Positions 26,200-36,624 of a stretch of DNA of 64,000 nt are shown in pieces. The translations under genes and the position numbers were made by a program. Origin of the DNA: JAVDCA01 sp035293985. GTDB lineage: Bacteria; Pseudomonadota; Alphaproteobacteria; Rhizobiales; Xanthobacteraceae. The stretch spans positions 119,716 through 183,715 of the forward strand of contig DATGLS010000007.1 in assembly GCA_035293985.1 (NCBI GenBank), read 5' to 3'. The first letter of the stretch is position 1. Every line of letters starts with the position of its first letter. The notes below the pieces were generated by a model, which ran no database searches, was not told the DNA's origin, and saw only the letters and a list, made by a program, of their open reading frames with translations.

Positions 26200-27084
26200 G
26201 TGAAATTTGAACAAGTAGCAGAGCTACCGACGTTCGACACCGGCCAATATGAGGGCTGCGAATTCTCCATATCCGGCGGCGACGCAAGCTTGACGATACG
26301 ATTCGCGGAGCTGCCTCCATTCGAGATTAATTTCTATCGCACGCGCTGGCATCAGTTCACAGCTTTGCCGAATTGTGACGCCGAGTTAGTCAAAAGCGCA
26401 TATTTTCGGTTGGTCGAGGTGATGGAATCTCGTGCCCTGTCGTCCTTTATTGATGGCGACCGAGCACCGAGAAAAACCTACCGGGAGCTACACCACTATC
26501 GGATATTTCTTGACGAAACGGGTTGCCACGAACTCTTCGCGGAGTCCGCATCCGCCGGAATGCTAATTGATGCCCTTTCTCTCGACGACACGCGCCGTTG
26601 GGCCGATCTTCAACATGCCTATGGATCGGCCAGTGATATCCCCGGCCTCTTGCGACAACTCGCAGCGCTTCCCGCATCGAGTGGTAAGGATGAACCTTGG
26701 TTTTCTCTGTGGAGCGCGCTGGCCCATCAGGGTGACGTCTACTCGGCTTCGTTTGCTGCCGTCCCTCACGTAGTTCGCGCCCTCTCAATCGCGCCAACCA
26801 AGGCCGATTCCAGTTTCTTTCACTTTCCGGCATGGGTTGAGATCTGCCGGCAGAAGACAGTCACTCCTATTCCTGACGATTTGCACCAGGCGTATTTCGC
26901 CGCGCTGGAATGCCTGCCCTCTCTTGTCGCAGCAGCGGCGAATCGAGAATGGGACGGCAGCTTTCTTGCGTGCATTCTCTCCGCCATTGCGGCGGCGAAG
27001 GGATACGGAACGGTCGCAGAGGCCGCCCAGGAGCTGACCCCAGATGTCGCCATGGAGTTTATGGAGTGGTTCCTCAAACGATGA
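26200..27084 (+). CDS. Two-domain immunity-like protein
   Basis: 294 residues from GTG 26200, 16 nt after the Imm50-like gene. Residues 1-115 form a beta-rich domain (LPPFEINFYRTRWHQFTALP ... AYFRLVEVMESRAL) like small immunity/Fe-S-free Imm domains that bind CDI-type toxins. Residues about 145-290 are helical, with the motif WSALAHQGDVYSASFAAVP, which I recall from HEAT-like immunity domains of polymorphic toxin loci. Lower-GC codon use than its neighbours suggests transfer. The assignment is inference from motif and context. Confidence 0.5.
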   Translation: MKFEQVAELPTFDTGQYEGCEFSISGGDASLTIRFAELPPFEINFYRTRWHQFTALPNCDAELVKSAYFRLVEVMESRALSSFIDGDRAPRKTYRELHHYRIFLDETGCHELFAESASAGMLIDALSLDDTRRWADLQHAYGSASDIPGLLRQLAALPASSGKDEPWFSLWSALAHQGDVYSASFAAVPHVVRALSIAPTKADSSFFHFPAWVEICRQKTVTPIPDDLHQAYFAALECLPSLVAAAANREWDGSFLACILSAIAAAKGYGTVAEAAQELTPDVAMEFMEWFLKR

Positions 27085-27209
27085 TTTCGACCGTTGTTGG
27101 CAACGCGTGGCACGGGAGAAATCTGGACGGCAAGATAAAAGCGACGGTGTCGCTCCGTGCGGTCGGGGGTCGTAAGTGTTTGTCTGCACATTGTTTCGGA
27201 TGGCACTGC

Positions 27210-27241
27210 AGCGGCACCACATGAAGTGGCCTGGTGCCGCT
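27210..27241. repeat. Perfect 10-bp hairpin
   Basis: AGCGGCACCA at 27210-27219 pairs exactly with TGGTGCCGCT at 27232-27241 across a 12-nt loop. No T-run follows, so it is not a standard terminator. Confidence 0.6.
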
Positions 27242-27330
27242 CGAACCGCAAAAGCATTCAAAATCAACGTTCCGAGCGCCATCGTTCGCAGCATAGCGTC
27301 TTGTTGCGCGTGCTCGGCGGGATGTCCGGT

Positions 27331-27462
27331 CATGATCGCATGGGATGCCGCTGCCGGACCAACGGAGCGCCGTCAAGGCTAGCGCTGCGCGCGACCGGCT
27401 CCGCCGGCTTGCGGCCTTGACTGCGCTCCGTTGGCCTGGCTCTGTGCTGCCATGCGATCATG
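27331..27462. repeat. 132-nt imperfect inverted repeat
   Basis: Outer arms CATGATCGCATGG (27331-27343) and CCATGCGATCATG (27450-27462) are exact complements. Inner 21-nt arms at 27359-27379 and 27414-27434 match at 20 positions. A small hairpin CCGGC-TCC-GCCGG sits near the centre. The whole segment can fold into one long stem. It could be the remnant of an inverted-repeat element, a folded single-stranded recombination site, or an RNA. Confidence 0.65.
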
Positions 27463-27581
27463 GCTTGCTCTGCGCGATTGCGCTCAAGTTGCAGAGGAAG
27501 CGCAAGGTCGCAGCACTGCGGCGTGACCTGGCGTAGACATCGGCCGTTCTGTGGATCGGTCAGGCTTGCCACAGTGGCGCC

Positions 27582-27818
27582 ATGGCTCCCCCTCACAAAT
27601 CGCCGCTACGGCGTCCGCCGGACCGCGCCCCACTTGACGATCTCTACGACTATGCGCGTGCGCCCGCGCGTCCTGGTCGACGACGAGCCAAGCGCGCTTC
27701 GGTGACATGGGCGGTGGCGGACAACTGGCCGAAGGACGTGCCGGTGACCGAAGCCGAGATCGATGTCTTCGAAGCCTGGTTCGGTGATCTGTTCGACGAG
27801 TTGTTTGGAAAGGACTGA
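27582..27818 (+). CDS. Small protein upstream of the serine recombinase (78 aa)
   Basis: 78 residues, ending 12 nt before the recombinase ATG. The N-terminus is basic and Pro-rich; the C-terminus is acidic with WAVADNWPKDVPVTEAEIDV and AWFGDLFDELFG. Short acidic proteins in this position are seen before alphaproteobacterial serine recombinases, and could be a recombination directionality factor or regulator. That role is inference. No strong ribosome site seen. Confidence 0.55.
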   Translation: MAPPHKSPLRRPPDRAPLDDLYDYARAPARPGRRRAKRASVTWAVADNWPKDVPVTEAEIDVFEAWFGDLFDELFGKD

Positions 27819-27830
27819 GGGGACATCACC

Positions 27831-29828
<1,998 letters not shown>

Positions 29829-30180
29829 GAGTCTCCTCTTTGTCGAACGAAACGTCCGTCACCGTAAGAGCGCTCGCCATCTACGGAACCTTGATCAGCT
29901 TTCGCCTCGCACAGGGGCTGGTGTCTCGCTCGCGAGGCTGGGACGGCTTCGGCCCGCGTCGGCTTCCGATATGGCGAGAAGAGCTTAAAAAAAATCGTCG
30001 GCTCGATGTTGGTGGTGGGCCCAACGTGACGCACCGCGCCCGGCAGGAGCTCGAATGGGTGGCCTCCTTCTTCGCAGGGCGGGACTTATCCCGCCGAGGG
30101 CGATCCGGCCTTCCGCAACAGGGTGCCGATCTCTATAGCGTCCCGCGTGGGATCCACCTTCGCATGGTAGTACGCACGCA
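29829..30180. other. 352-nt gene-poor stretch
   Basis: No supportable gene; open frames here have neither ribosome sites nor recognisable families. A perfect 7-bp hairpin GGCGGGA-CTTA-TCCCGCC lies at 30078-30095, about 85 nt before the Bug receptor gene, and an A-run at 29988-29996 precedes it. Confidence 0.5.
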
Positions 30181-31161
30181 ATGACCGCAAGATTCGCCCG
30201 CCGCGATTTCCTCCAGCTGGCCGCCGCCGGCGCCGCGCTCCCGCTCCTGGCGGGTCCCGCCCGCGCGCAGGCCTATCCCACCCAGCCGGTCCGCATCATC
30301 GTTCCCTTTCCGGCCGGCCAGGCCGCGGATTCGATCTCGCGCATCGTCGCCCAGGCGCTGTCGGCGCGGCTCGGCCAGCAGTTCATCGTCGAGAATCGTC
30401 CGGGCGCCGGCGGCAATATCGGCACCGAGGCGGCGGTGCACGCATCGCCCGACGGCTACACCATCCTGTTCGAGGTGATGACCGCGAATGCGATCAACGC
30501 CTCGCTCTATCCGCATCTCAAGTTCAACTTCATCAACGATGTCGCGCCGGTCGCCCTGATCGGCGGCAGCGCCTACGTGATGACGGTGCAGCCGTCGTTT
30601 CCGGCAAAAACGGTCGCCGAGTTCGTCGCCTATGCCAAGGCCAATCCGGGCAAGATCAACATGGGCTCGGCCGGCATCGGAACGCCGCCGCACATGTTCG
30701 GCGAGCTGTTCAAGATCACGACGGGCATCGACATGGTGCACGTCCCCTACAGCGGCAGCTATGTGCCTGACCTGCTGAGTGGGCAGGTGCAGGTCGTGTT
30801 CGCGCCGGTCCCGACCGTGGTGGCGCATATCCGCGCCGGCCGGCTGCGTGCGCTCGGGGTGACGACCGCGACGCCGTCGCCGGCGCTGCCCGGCGTTCCC
30901 GCCATCGCGGACGCCGTTCCCGGCTATGATGCGAGCGGCTATTTCGGCATCGGCGCGCCCAAAGCGATGCCCGCCGCGATCGTCGACGAGCTCAACGGGG
31001 CAATCAATGCCGGCCTCGCCGACCCGACCGTGACGGCGAAGCTCGCCAATCTCGGCCTCGAGCCGCAGACGATGACGCCCGCGCAGTACGGTAAGCTGAT
31101 CGCCGACGAGACCGCCAAATGGGCCAAGGTGGTCAAATCCGCCGGCATCAAGGCCGAGTGA
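30181..31161 (+). CDS. Tripartite tricarboxylate transporter substrate-binding protein (Bug family)
   Basis: 326 residues. A Tat-like signal (ARRDFLQLAAAGAALP ... AQA) precedes the mature Bug fold: YPTQPVRIIVPFPAGQAADS, VENRPGAGGNIGTEAAVHA, DGYTILF, and the binding-site region MVHVPYSGSYVPDLLSGQVQ. It captures carboxylates in the periplasm. No TctA/TctB membrane genes are adjacent, a common situation for these receptors. It is 22 nt upstream of an HpcH/HpaI aldolase, which hints that the ligand is an aldol-type keto acid. Confidence 0.93.
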   Translation: MTARFARRDFLQLAAAGAALPLLAGPARAQAYPTQPVRIIVPFPAGQAADSISRIVAQALSARLGQQFIVENRPGAGGNIGTEAAVHASPDGYTILFEVMTANAINASLYPHLKFNFINDVAPVALIGGSAYVMTVQPSFPAKTVAEFVAYAKANPGKINMGSAGIGTPPHMFGELFKITTGIDMVHVPYSGSYVPDLLSGQVQVVFAPVPTVVAHIRAGRLRALGVTTATPSPALPGVPAIADAVPGYDASGYFGIGAPKAMPAAIVDELNGAINAGLADPTVTAKLANLGLEPQTMTPAQYGKLIADETAKWAKVVKSAGIKAE

Positions 31162-31183
31162 GCGGCCCGACGCGTCGCGCATC

Positions 31184-31966
31184 ATGGCAGCGATCAACCC
31201 TCGCAGCAGCCTGCGCGAGCGCTTCGCCCGCGGCGATGCGCTCACCGGCATCATCGACTTCATCGGCGCCCCGATGGTGATCGAGATCCTGGCCCGCGCC
31301 GGGATCGACTTCGTCATCATCGACATGGAGCACTGCCCGACGGACATGGAACGGCTGGCGCACCTCGTCCGCGCCGCCGATGCCGCCGGCATCGCGCCGC
31401 TGGTGCGGATCCCCGAGGTCGATCCCGGCCTGATCAAGCGGGTGCTCAACCTCGACGTCGCCGGCCTCGTCATCCCGCACGGCACGCGTGCCTCGTGCGA
31501 GGCGCTGGTGCGCGCCGCCCGCTACGCGCCCGACGGCGAGCGCGGCGCCTGCCCGATCGTGCGCGCGACCGGCTACTGGCCGGACGACTGGAAGGCCTAT
31601 GCCGAGCAGGCCAATCGCGACGTCATGCTGCTCCCGCTGATCGAGGATGCCGCCGCGATCGAAGACATCGCGGCGATCGCCGCGGTTCCGGGCATCAATG
31701 GGCTGTTCGTCGGTCCGTACGATTTATCGGTCTCGGTCGGCGCGCCCGGCGCCGATTTCGATCATCCGGCCATGAGTTCCGCGCTCGACCGCGTGGTCGC
31801 GTCTTGCCGCCGGCACGGCAAGCTCGTCCTCACCACCATCGGCGACCGCCAGGAGCGCGACTACAGCCGGCGGCTCGTCGCCCGTGGCGTGCAAGGCCTC
31901 GTGCTCGCGACCGATGCGCTGGTGCTGCTGCAGGCGTGCCGGCGACTGGTGGAATTTGCGCGGTAG
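31184..31966 (+). CDS. HpcH/HpaI-type class II aldolase
   Basis: 260 residues, metal-dependent pyruvate-type aldolase. Seen: FVIIDMEHCPTDMERLAHLV with the metal Glu region, VRIPEVDPGLIKRVLNLDVA with the pyruvate-binding Arg, GLVIPHGTRAS, and GLFVGPYDLSVSVGAPG with the conserved Asp. Cytoplasmic. Retro-aldol cleavage of 4-hydroxy-2-oxo acids is the family reaction; the physiological substrate is not evident. Likely cotranscribed with the preceding binding protein. Confidence 0.9.
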   Translation: MAAINPRSSLRERFARGDALTGIIDFIGAPMVIEILARAGIDFVIIDMEHCPTDMERLAHLVRAADAAGIAPLVRIPEVDPGLIKRVLNLDVAGLVIPHGTRASCEALVRAARYAPDGERGACPIVRATGYWPDDWKAYAEQANRDVMLLPLIEDAAAIEDIAAIAAVPGINGLFVGPYDLSVSVGAPGADFDHPAMSSALDRVVASCRRHGKLVLTTIGDRQERDYSRRLVARGVQGLVLATDALVLLQACRRLVEFAR

Positions 31967-32070
31967 GGGCGGGGGCTGAGTTCCAATCCAGTTTCGATGG
32001 TACCGATGCGATTTCGGTAATGATTCGCCGCTTAGGCTTGCGCATGGCGCCTGCTTTCGTGGAGGCAACC

Positions 32071-32736
32071 ATGGCCCGCCGTCTCGCGCACATCGTGTCA
32101 CGTCCTGCCCTCGTCCTGCTTCTGGCAGCGCTGGCGGGGCCCGGCGCCGCGCAAGCGCAGGAGCCGCCGAAGTACCAGGTCACAGGCTTTCGCGGCGCGC
32201 TGTTCGGCATGACCGAGGCCCAGGTCCGGGACGTGGCGAAAAAGGCCTTCCGCGTCGACGATGGCCAGATGACGCTGACGACAGACCCGGCCACCAGTGC
32301 GACCAAGCTGATCGTCCATGTCCACGAGCTCGAGCCCGGCCTCGGTGTGGGACGGGTCGAGTACCTGTTCGGCTACCGGCAGCACCAGCTTTTTCAGGTG
32401 AACGTCGTGTGGGGCCTCGACACCAATCCGCAACTCGACAACAGCCGCATGCTCGATGCCGCCATGCGGCTGCAGGGTTATTTCCTCGGCTTCAGCTGGG
32501 CGTACGGAACGGTGCAGATCGGCATTCCGCTCGACGAGCGTTCCGTTCGCCTGTTCGGCGGCGCCGACCGCAACAACGGTGCCGTCACGGTGGCGGTCGA
32601 AAACGTGCGCTACGGGCTATCCGGCGGCAACGTGCGATTGGTGCCGGAAGTATCGGTGCCGACCATCGTGACCATCACCTATCTGGACCAGACCCGCGCC
32701 GAGGACATGCGCACGATCAGTCGGAAGGAGTTCTAG
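32071..32736 (+). CDS. Secreted protein of unknown function
   Basis: 221 residues from ATG 32071, chosen because GGAGG lies 6 nt upstream; ATG 32020 and 32044 are in frame. Signal peptide ends AAQAQ/EPP. The mature protein starts with GFRGALFGMTEAQVRDVAKK, a motif common in periplasmic proteins of unknown function, and looks beta-rich (EPGLGVGRVEYLFGYRQHQL). No enzymatic motif. Monocistronic as far as seen. Confidence 0.7.
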   Translation: MARRLAHIVSRPALVLLLAALAGPGAAQAQEPPKYQVTGFRGALFGMTEAQVRDVAKKAFRVDDGQMTLTTDPATSATKLIVHVHELEPGLGVGRVEYLFGYRQHQLFQVNVVWGLDTNPQLDNSRMLDAAMRLQGYFLGFSWAYGTVQIGIPLDERSVRLFGGADRNNGAVTVAVENVRYGLSGGNVRLVPEVSVPTIVTITYLDQTRAEDMRTISRKEF

Positions 32737-32754
32737 AGCGAGCTCTGGACCGCA

Positions 32755-32837
32755 GGTTGGGTCGAGCTCCATCGAGACCTAGCACGACAACAAGACGATG
32801 GATGTTGGGCCCCGCGGAGGGCTCGACCCAGCCTACC
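32755..32837. repeat. Palindromic intergenic repeat, GGTTGGGTCGAGC type
   Basis: GGTTGGGTCGAGC at 32755-32767 pairs with GCTCGACCCAGCC at 32821-32833 (12 of 13), with an inner CCATCG/CGATGG stem. A related copy lies at 62034-62116. The family is of the sort dispersed through Bradyrhizobium-like genomes. Confidence 0.65.
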
Positions 32838-32950
32838 CAGTGAATAGAAGGGATAGATGCGGCGACGCCTTGCGTGCCCGTGGCAATTGGTTTAATGGCA
32901 TAAATGAGAGTTCTGCAACTGCGCCTCGCGGCTTGCCCGCGGGGTGTTTT

Positions 32951-33141
32951 TTACTTCACACTCGCGCCGGCCTGCGCGAGCCATGCGCTCAGCGCGGCCA
33001 AATCGGCGTTGCGCTTACGGCCAGAGGTCCCAAAGAACAAGGGGCGCCCCACTGTGCCGCCCTGTATTTTCCTCTGATATCCGATGGTTTCTCCTGTTCT
33101 TGGGCTTCGCCGCTTTCTCCAGAACTTTCAATAACCTGCAT
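32951..33141 (-). pseudogene. Possible remnant of a short gene
   Basis: On the minus strand, an ATG at 33141 opens a short acidic peptide (QVIESSGESGEAQEQEKPSD) and, after a one-base shift at a run of four A's (plus-strand T's 33067-33070), a protein-like tail continues: VGRPLFFGTSGRKRNADLAA then ALSAWLAQAGASVK to TAA at 32951. The tail reads like genuine protein, but I do not recognise a family, so this is tentative. Confidence 0.22.
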
Positions 33142-33375
33142 TGTATTTGGGGACTTCTGCGGCCCTGTAGATCGCCTGTATTTCCTCGGCGACGCCGGCC
33201 CGGCCCGAACAGGAGCCCGCAGTCATGTTTAGCGCGCATGACTCACAAGAAGAGTTGGAGCGAATTCCACGCCGCCGGAACGGAATGCGCACCCACCCCT
33301 ATTGGCAGAATCTAGAAATCCAGAAATCCAGAACGAACCTAACTGGGCTAACAGCAATGATCCGAGGGCCCTCGA

Positions 33376-35700
33376 CTAATGCGCCCCGTGCAGCGCGCTC
33401 CAGATCCGGTGCGGCGTCGCCGGCATGTCGATGTGGCGCACGCCGATCTTATGATCGAGCGCGTCGACGATCGCATTGACGATCGCCGGCGGCGCGCCGA
33501 CCGCGCCGGCTTCGCCCGCGCCCTTGACGCCGAGCGGGTTCGCAGTCGTCGGCACGTTGTGGGTCGAGACCGCGAACGTCGGCAGGTCGCCCGCGCGCGG
33601 CATGGCGTAGTCCATGAACGAGCCGGTCAGCAGCTGGCCGCTGTCAGGGTCGTAGACCGCCTGCTCGAGCAGCGCCTGGCCGATGCCTTGCGCCACGCCG
33701 CCGTGCACCTGACCCTCGAGCATCAGCGGATTGATGGTGCGGCCGAAGTCGTCGACGATGGTGTAGCGCGCGATCGCGACCGTGCCCGTTTCGGGATCGA
33801 TCTCGACCTCGGCGATGTGGCAGCCGTTGGGAAAGGTCTGCGCCGCCGGGACCTGGTGTTGCGTCGTGTCCAGCCCGGCCGCCATCCCGGGCGGAAGTTT
33901 CTTGGGATCACGCGCCGCCTTGGCGACCTCGAGCAGATCGAGGCGCAGATCGGTGCCGGCGACGGAAAACACGCCCTCCGCAAAGGTGACGTCCTCGGCG
34001 GAGACCTCGAGCAAGTGAGCGGCGAGCTCGCGGCCTTTGGCGACGATCGTCTTTCCGGCCTCGTAGAGCGCCGAGCCGGCGACCGCGAGCGCGCGCGAGC
34101 CGCCGGTCAGGCCGGACGGCGTGCGATCGGTGTCGCCCATGATCACGTCGATGCGATCCGCATCGATGCCGAGCTGGTCGGACACAACTTGCTTGTAGGC
34201 GGTGAGGAGCCCGGTGCCGTATTCCTGATTGCCCATCACCAGCTCGACGCGGTCGTTCTCCTTGAACTCGATCGAGGCGGTCTCGGGAAACCCGCCGCCG
34301 CAGCGCTCCGTGTAGGTGGCCATGCCGATCCCGCGCAGCTTGCCGGCGCGCTCGCTCTCCCGGCGCCGTTTCTTGAAAGACGACCATTCGGCCGCGCCCA
34401 TGCACAGGTCCATCACTTTCTCGAACTCGCCGGAATCGATGCGCAGCTTGGTCGCCGACACGTAGGGCATCGCCGACGGCGGCACGAAGTTGACGCGGCG
34501 GATCCTGTCGGGGCTCATCCCGAGCTCGCGCGCCGCGAGATCGACCAGGCGCTCGAGCAGATAGGCGGCTTCGGGCCGGCCGGCGCCGCGATAGGCGCAC
34601 ACCGGCACCGTGTTGGTGGCGACGCCTTTGACGTTCACCTGGATGGCGCCGATCCGGTAAAGGCCGCTGACGAGATCGGTCGATCGCGTCGGCACGAAGC
34701 TGCCGAACGGTGACAAATAAGCGCCGAGATTGGCGAGGATCGAGACGCGCAAACCGAGGAAGCGCCCCTTGGCATCGAGCGCGAGCTCGGCGCGGGTCGT
34801 GTGGTCGCGCCCCTGATTGTCGGACACGAAGCCCTCGGAGCGATCCTCCTGCCACTTCACCGGCCGCTTGAGCTTGCGCGCCGCCCACACGACCAGCGCA
34901 TGCTCGGGATAGACGAACGCCTTCATGCCGAATCCGCCGCCGACATTGGGCGTGATCAGGCGCAGCTTGTCCTTCGGCAGCTTGAGCACCGCTTCGGCGA
35001 GCGGATCGCGCACGAAGTGCGGGCCTTGCGTCGCCGTGTAGAGCGCCGAGCGGTCGCTCGCCTCGTCGTAGTCCCCGATCGCGTTGCGCGGCTCCATCGA
35101 GTTGGCGACGACGCGATTGTTGACGAGCTCGAGCGTGACGGTGCGCGCGGCCGCCGCGAAGGCGGCATCCGTCGCCTTGGCGTCCCCCATGTCGTTGTCC
35201 CAGTCGAACACCGTGTTGGCCGCAATATGCTCGAACAGCTGCGGCGCGCCCGGCGCGATCGCGTCCGTGGCGGTGGTGACCGCCGGCAGGTCCTCGTATT
35301 CGACCGCGATTGCTTCCGCCGCGTCGCGCGCCGCGGCGAGCGTTTCCGCGGCCACGAGGGCCACGGGCTCCCCGACATGCCGCACCTTGCCCACCGCCAG
35401 CACCGGACGCGGCGTGTCGTGCCGCGGCGTCCCGTCGCGGTTGTTGAGCGGCGTCTGGCACGGGATGTTGCCGAGCCCGTCGGCGCGCAGGTCCTCGCCG
35501 GTCGCGACCAGCAGCACCCCGGGCATCTGCCGCGCGGCCGTTGCATCAATATGTTTGATACGCGCATGCGCCATCGGCGCGCGCAGCACGAACGCCCGCG
35601 CCATGCGCGGCAGGACGATGTCGTCCGTGTAGCGGCCGCCGCCGGTGATGAGACGCAAATCCTCGTGGCGTCGCACCGGCTGACCGATTCCGAACTTCAT
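33376..35700 (-). CDS. Xanthine dehydrogenase/CoxL-like molybdopterin-binding subunit (form II)
   Basis: 774 residues, the normal length of a large molybdenum hydroxylase subunit. N-terminal hammerhead domain GIGQPVRRHEDLRLITGGGR; substrate/Mo-cofactor motifs GGGFGMKAFVYPEH, VCAYRGAGRPEAAYLLERL, and GVKGAGEAGAVGAPPA with the catalytic Glu. The loop AYRGAGR, not AYxCSFR, places it in the CoxL-like form II, so CO oxidation is unlikely. No FAD (CoxM) or 2Fe-2S (CoxS) subunit gene is adjacent, so partners must be encoded elsewhere. Confidence 0.92.
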   Translation of the reverse strand: MKFGIGQPVRRHEDLRLITGGGRYTDDIVLPRMARAFVLRAPMAHARIKHIDATAARQMPGVLLVATGEDLRADGLGNIPCQTPLNNRDGTPRHDTPRPVLAVGKVRHVGEPVALVAAETLAAARDAAEAIAVEYEDLPAVTTATDAIAPGAPQLFEHIAANTVFDWDNDMGDAKATDAAFAAAARTVTLELVNNRVVANSMEPRNAIGDYDEASDRSALYTATQGPHFVRDPLAEAVLKLPKDKLRLITPNVGGGFGMKAFVYPEHALVVWAARKLKRPVKWQEDRSEGFVSDNQGRDHTTRAELALDAKGRFLGLRVSILANLGAYLSPFGSFVPTRSTDLVSGLYRIGAIQVNVKGVATNTVPVCAYRGAGRPEAAYLLERLVDLAARELGMSPDRIRRVNFVPPSAMPYVSATKLRIDSGEFEKVMDLCMGAAEWSSFKKRRRESERAGKLRGIGMATYTERCGGGFPETASIEFKENDRVELVMGNQEYGTGLLTAYKQVVSDQLGIDADRIDVIMGDTDRTPSGLTGGSRALAVAGSALYEAGKTIVAKGRELAAHLLEVSAEDVTFAEGVFSVAGTDLRLDLLEVAKAARDPKKLPPGMAAGLDTTQHQVPAAQTFPNGCHIAEVEIDPETGTVAIARYTIVDDFGRTINPLMLEGQVHGGVAQGIGQALLEQAVYDPDSGQLLTGSFMDYAMPRAGDLPTFAVSTHNVPTTANPLGVKGAGEAGAVGAPPAIVNAIVDALDHKIGVRHIDMPATPHRIWSALHGAH

Positions 35701-35749
35701 GATGGGTCACTCCATTGCTTGCAAGGAATTTTGGCACATCGGGTGGACA

Positions 35750-36542
35750 CTATGTGGGAGTGCGGACTGCGGAATAAAGTGGCGCGTCACCGCGCAACCA
35801 GTTCAATGCCTTGTGCCGCTCGCGGACGATGCTGCAGGTTTGCTCGAACGTATCCTCGGCTGCGGGGTCGATCCGCGTGCCACCTATGCTCAAGTCGCTG
35901 TCGATGAGAGCGATGTTCGCGACCGTCAGTGGACCCCACTTGGCGCTGGCGACATAGTCGGCAAGATCGATTTGTCTCGGACCGTGCCCGCTGGGGGCGA
36001 GACGATGCTGTCGCAGCCGCCAATGGACCGTCAGGTAGGTGTTGGTCCAACCTTCGATTTCCGAGCGCGGCCGCAAGGTTGGATTTTCCAGGACGGTATC
36101 CGAACGCTGATTCAGCCAGCCGATACACATCGCCACCGCTTCTGATTCGCATGGCTCGTCATATGCTTTTAGCTCGGCCTGGCCGAGAGCCCAAGCGACC
36201 GACCAGCATTCCTTCACCGCGCCAAACCGCATCGATCGCCTGCTGTCGCGCCAGGGCGCCTATCGGGTTTGCGATAAGCGAGAATTCCTCCTCTTCAGGC
36301 TCCGGTATCAGCCCCACGAGGTTGCACCAGTGAAAGAGGAGCAGACGGCGTTCTTCTGCCTGCGTGCTGTCTTCGGCGTCTTCCAGATGCCCTCGGCATA
36401 CGATGGCGGCGAGCGCGAGCGCCCGGGCCGCAACCCGAGCAGCATTCGGCGCGAGGTTGGCCTTGCTTGCATTTTCCGGCATGGGCGCCGGCCTAATGGC
36501 CGCTCGCCCTAGGCGTCGGAGAAATTCGAAGAGATATCGCAT
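35750..36542 (-). pseudogene. DUF4272 protein split by a frameshift
   Basis: From ATG 36542 (minus) the first frame carries NAARVAARALALAAIVCRGH ... PIGALARQQAIDAVWRGEGM and breaks at MLV near 36200. The second frame continues VAWALGQAELKAYDEP ... TLRPRSEIEGWTNTYLTVHW ... SIVRERHKALNWLRGDAPLY to 35750. These are consecutive parts of DUF4272. The plus-strand sequence GCGACCGACC at 36195-36204 has one base too many. Joined length about 263 residues. DUF4272 proteins are associated with bacterial conflict/immunity loci; function unknown. Confidence 0.72.
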
Positions 36543-36624
36543 CTCAATACAACCCTCCGCTCGTCCGAGCTGTCGACATTCGCTATATTGTTGTCAACGC
36601 GTCAATTCTCCCCAGGAGTCCGTC

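Larger units (their letters stand above)
27085..27581. other. 497-nt hairpin-rich noncoding stretch
   Basis: No gene I can support on either strand. It holds a perfect 10-bp hairpin (27210-27241) and a much larger imperfect inverted repeat (27331-27462), both described separately. Position directly upstream of the recombinase pair suggests a recombination or regulatory role, or a small structured RNA. Confidence 0.5.
32737..33375. other. 639-nt intergenic region with a palindromic repeat and a possible gene remnant
   Basis: It contains a hairpin repeat (32755-32837) and a possible short, frameshifted gene on the minus strand (32951-33141), listed separately. The remainder, including an AT-richer block 33300-33350 with the repeated word AGAAATCCAGAA, holds nothing I can support. 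Confidence 0.5.

Noticed and set aside
27085..27330. Short open frames between the immunity-like gene and the large inverted repeat
   Set aside because: Low coding quality and no family resemblance in any frame.
29840..30184. 114-codon frame before the Bug receptor
   Set aside because: No ribosome site, no family, and it overlaps the receptor start.
33376..35700. Carbon monoxide dehydrogenase large subunit
   Set aside because: The active-site loop is AYRGAGR, not AYxCSFR, and no coxM/coxS genes are adjacent.
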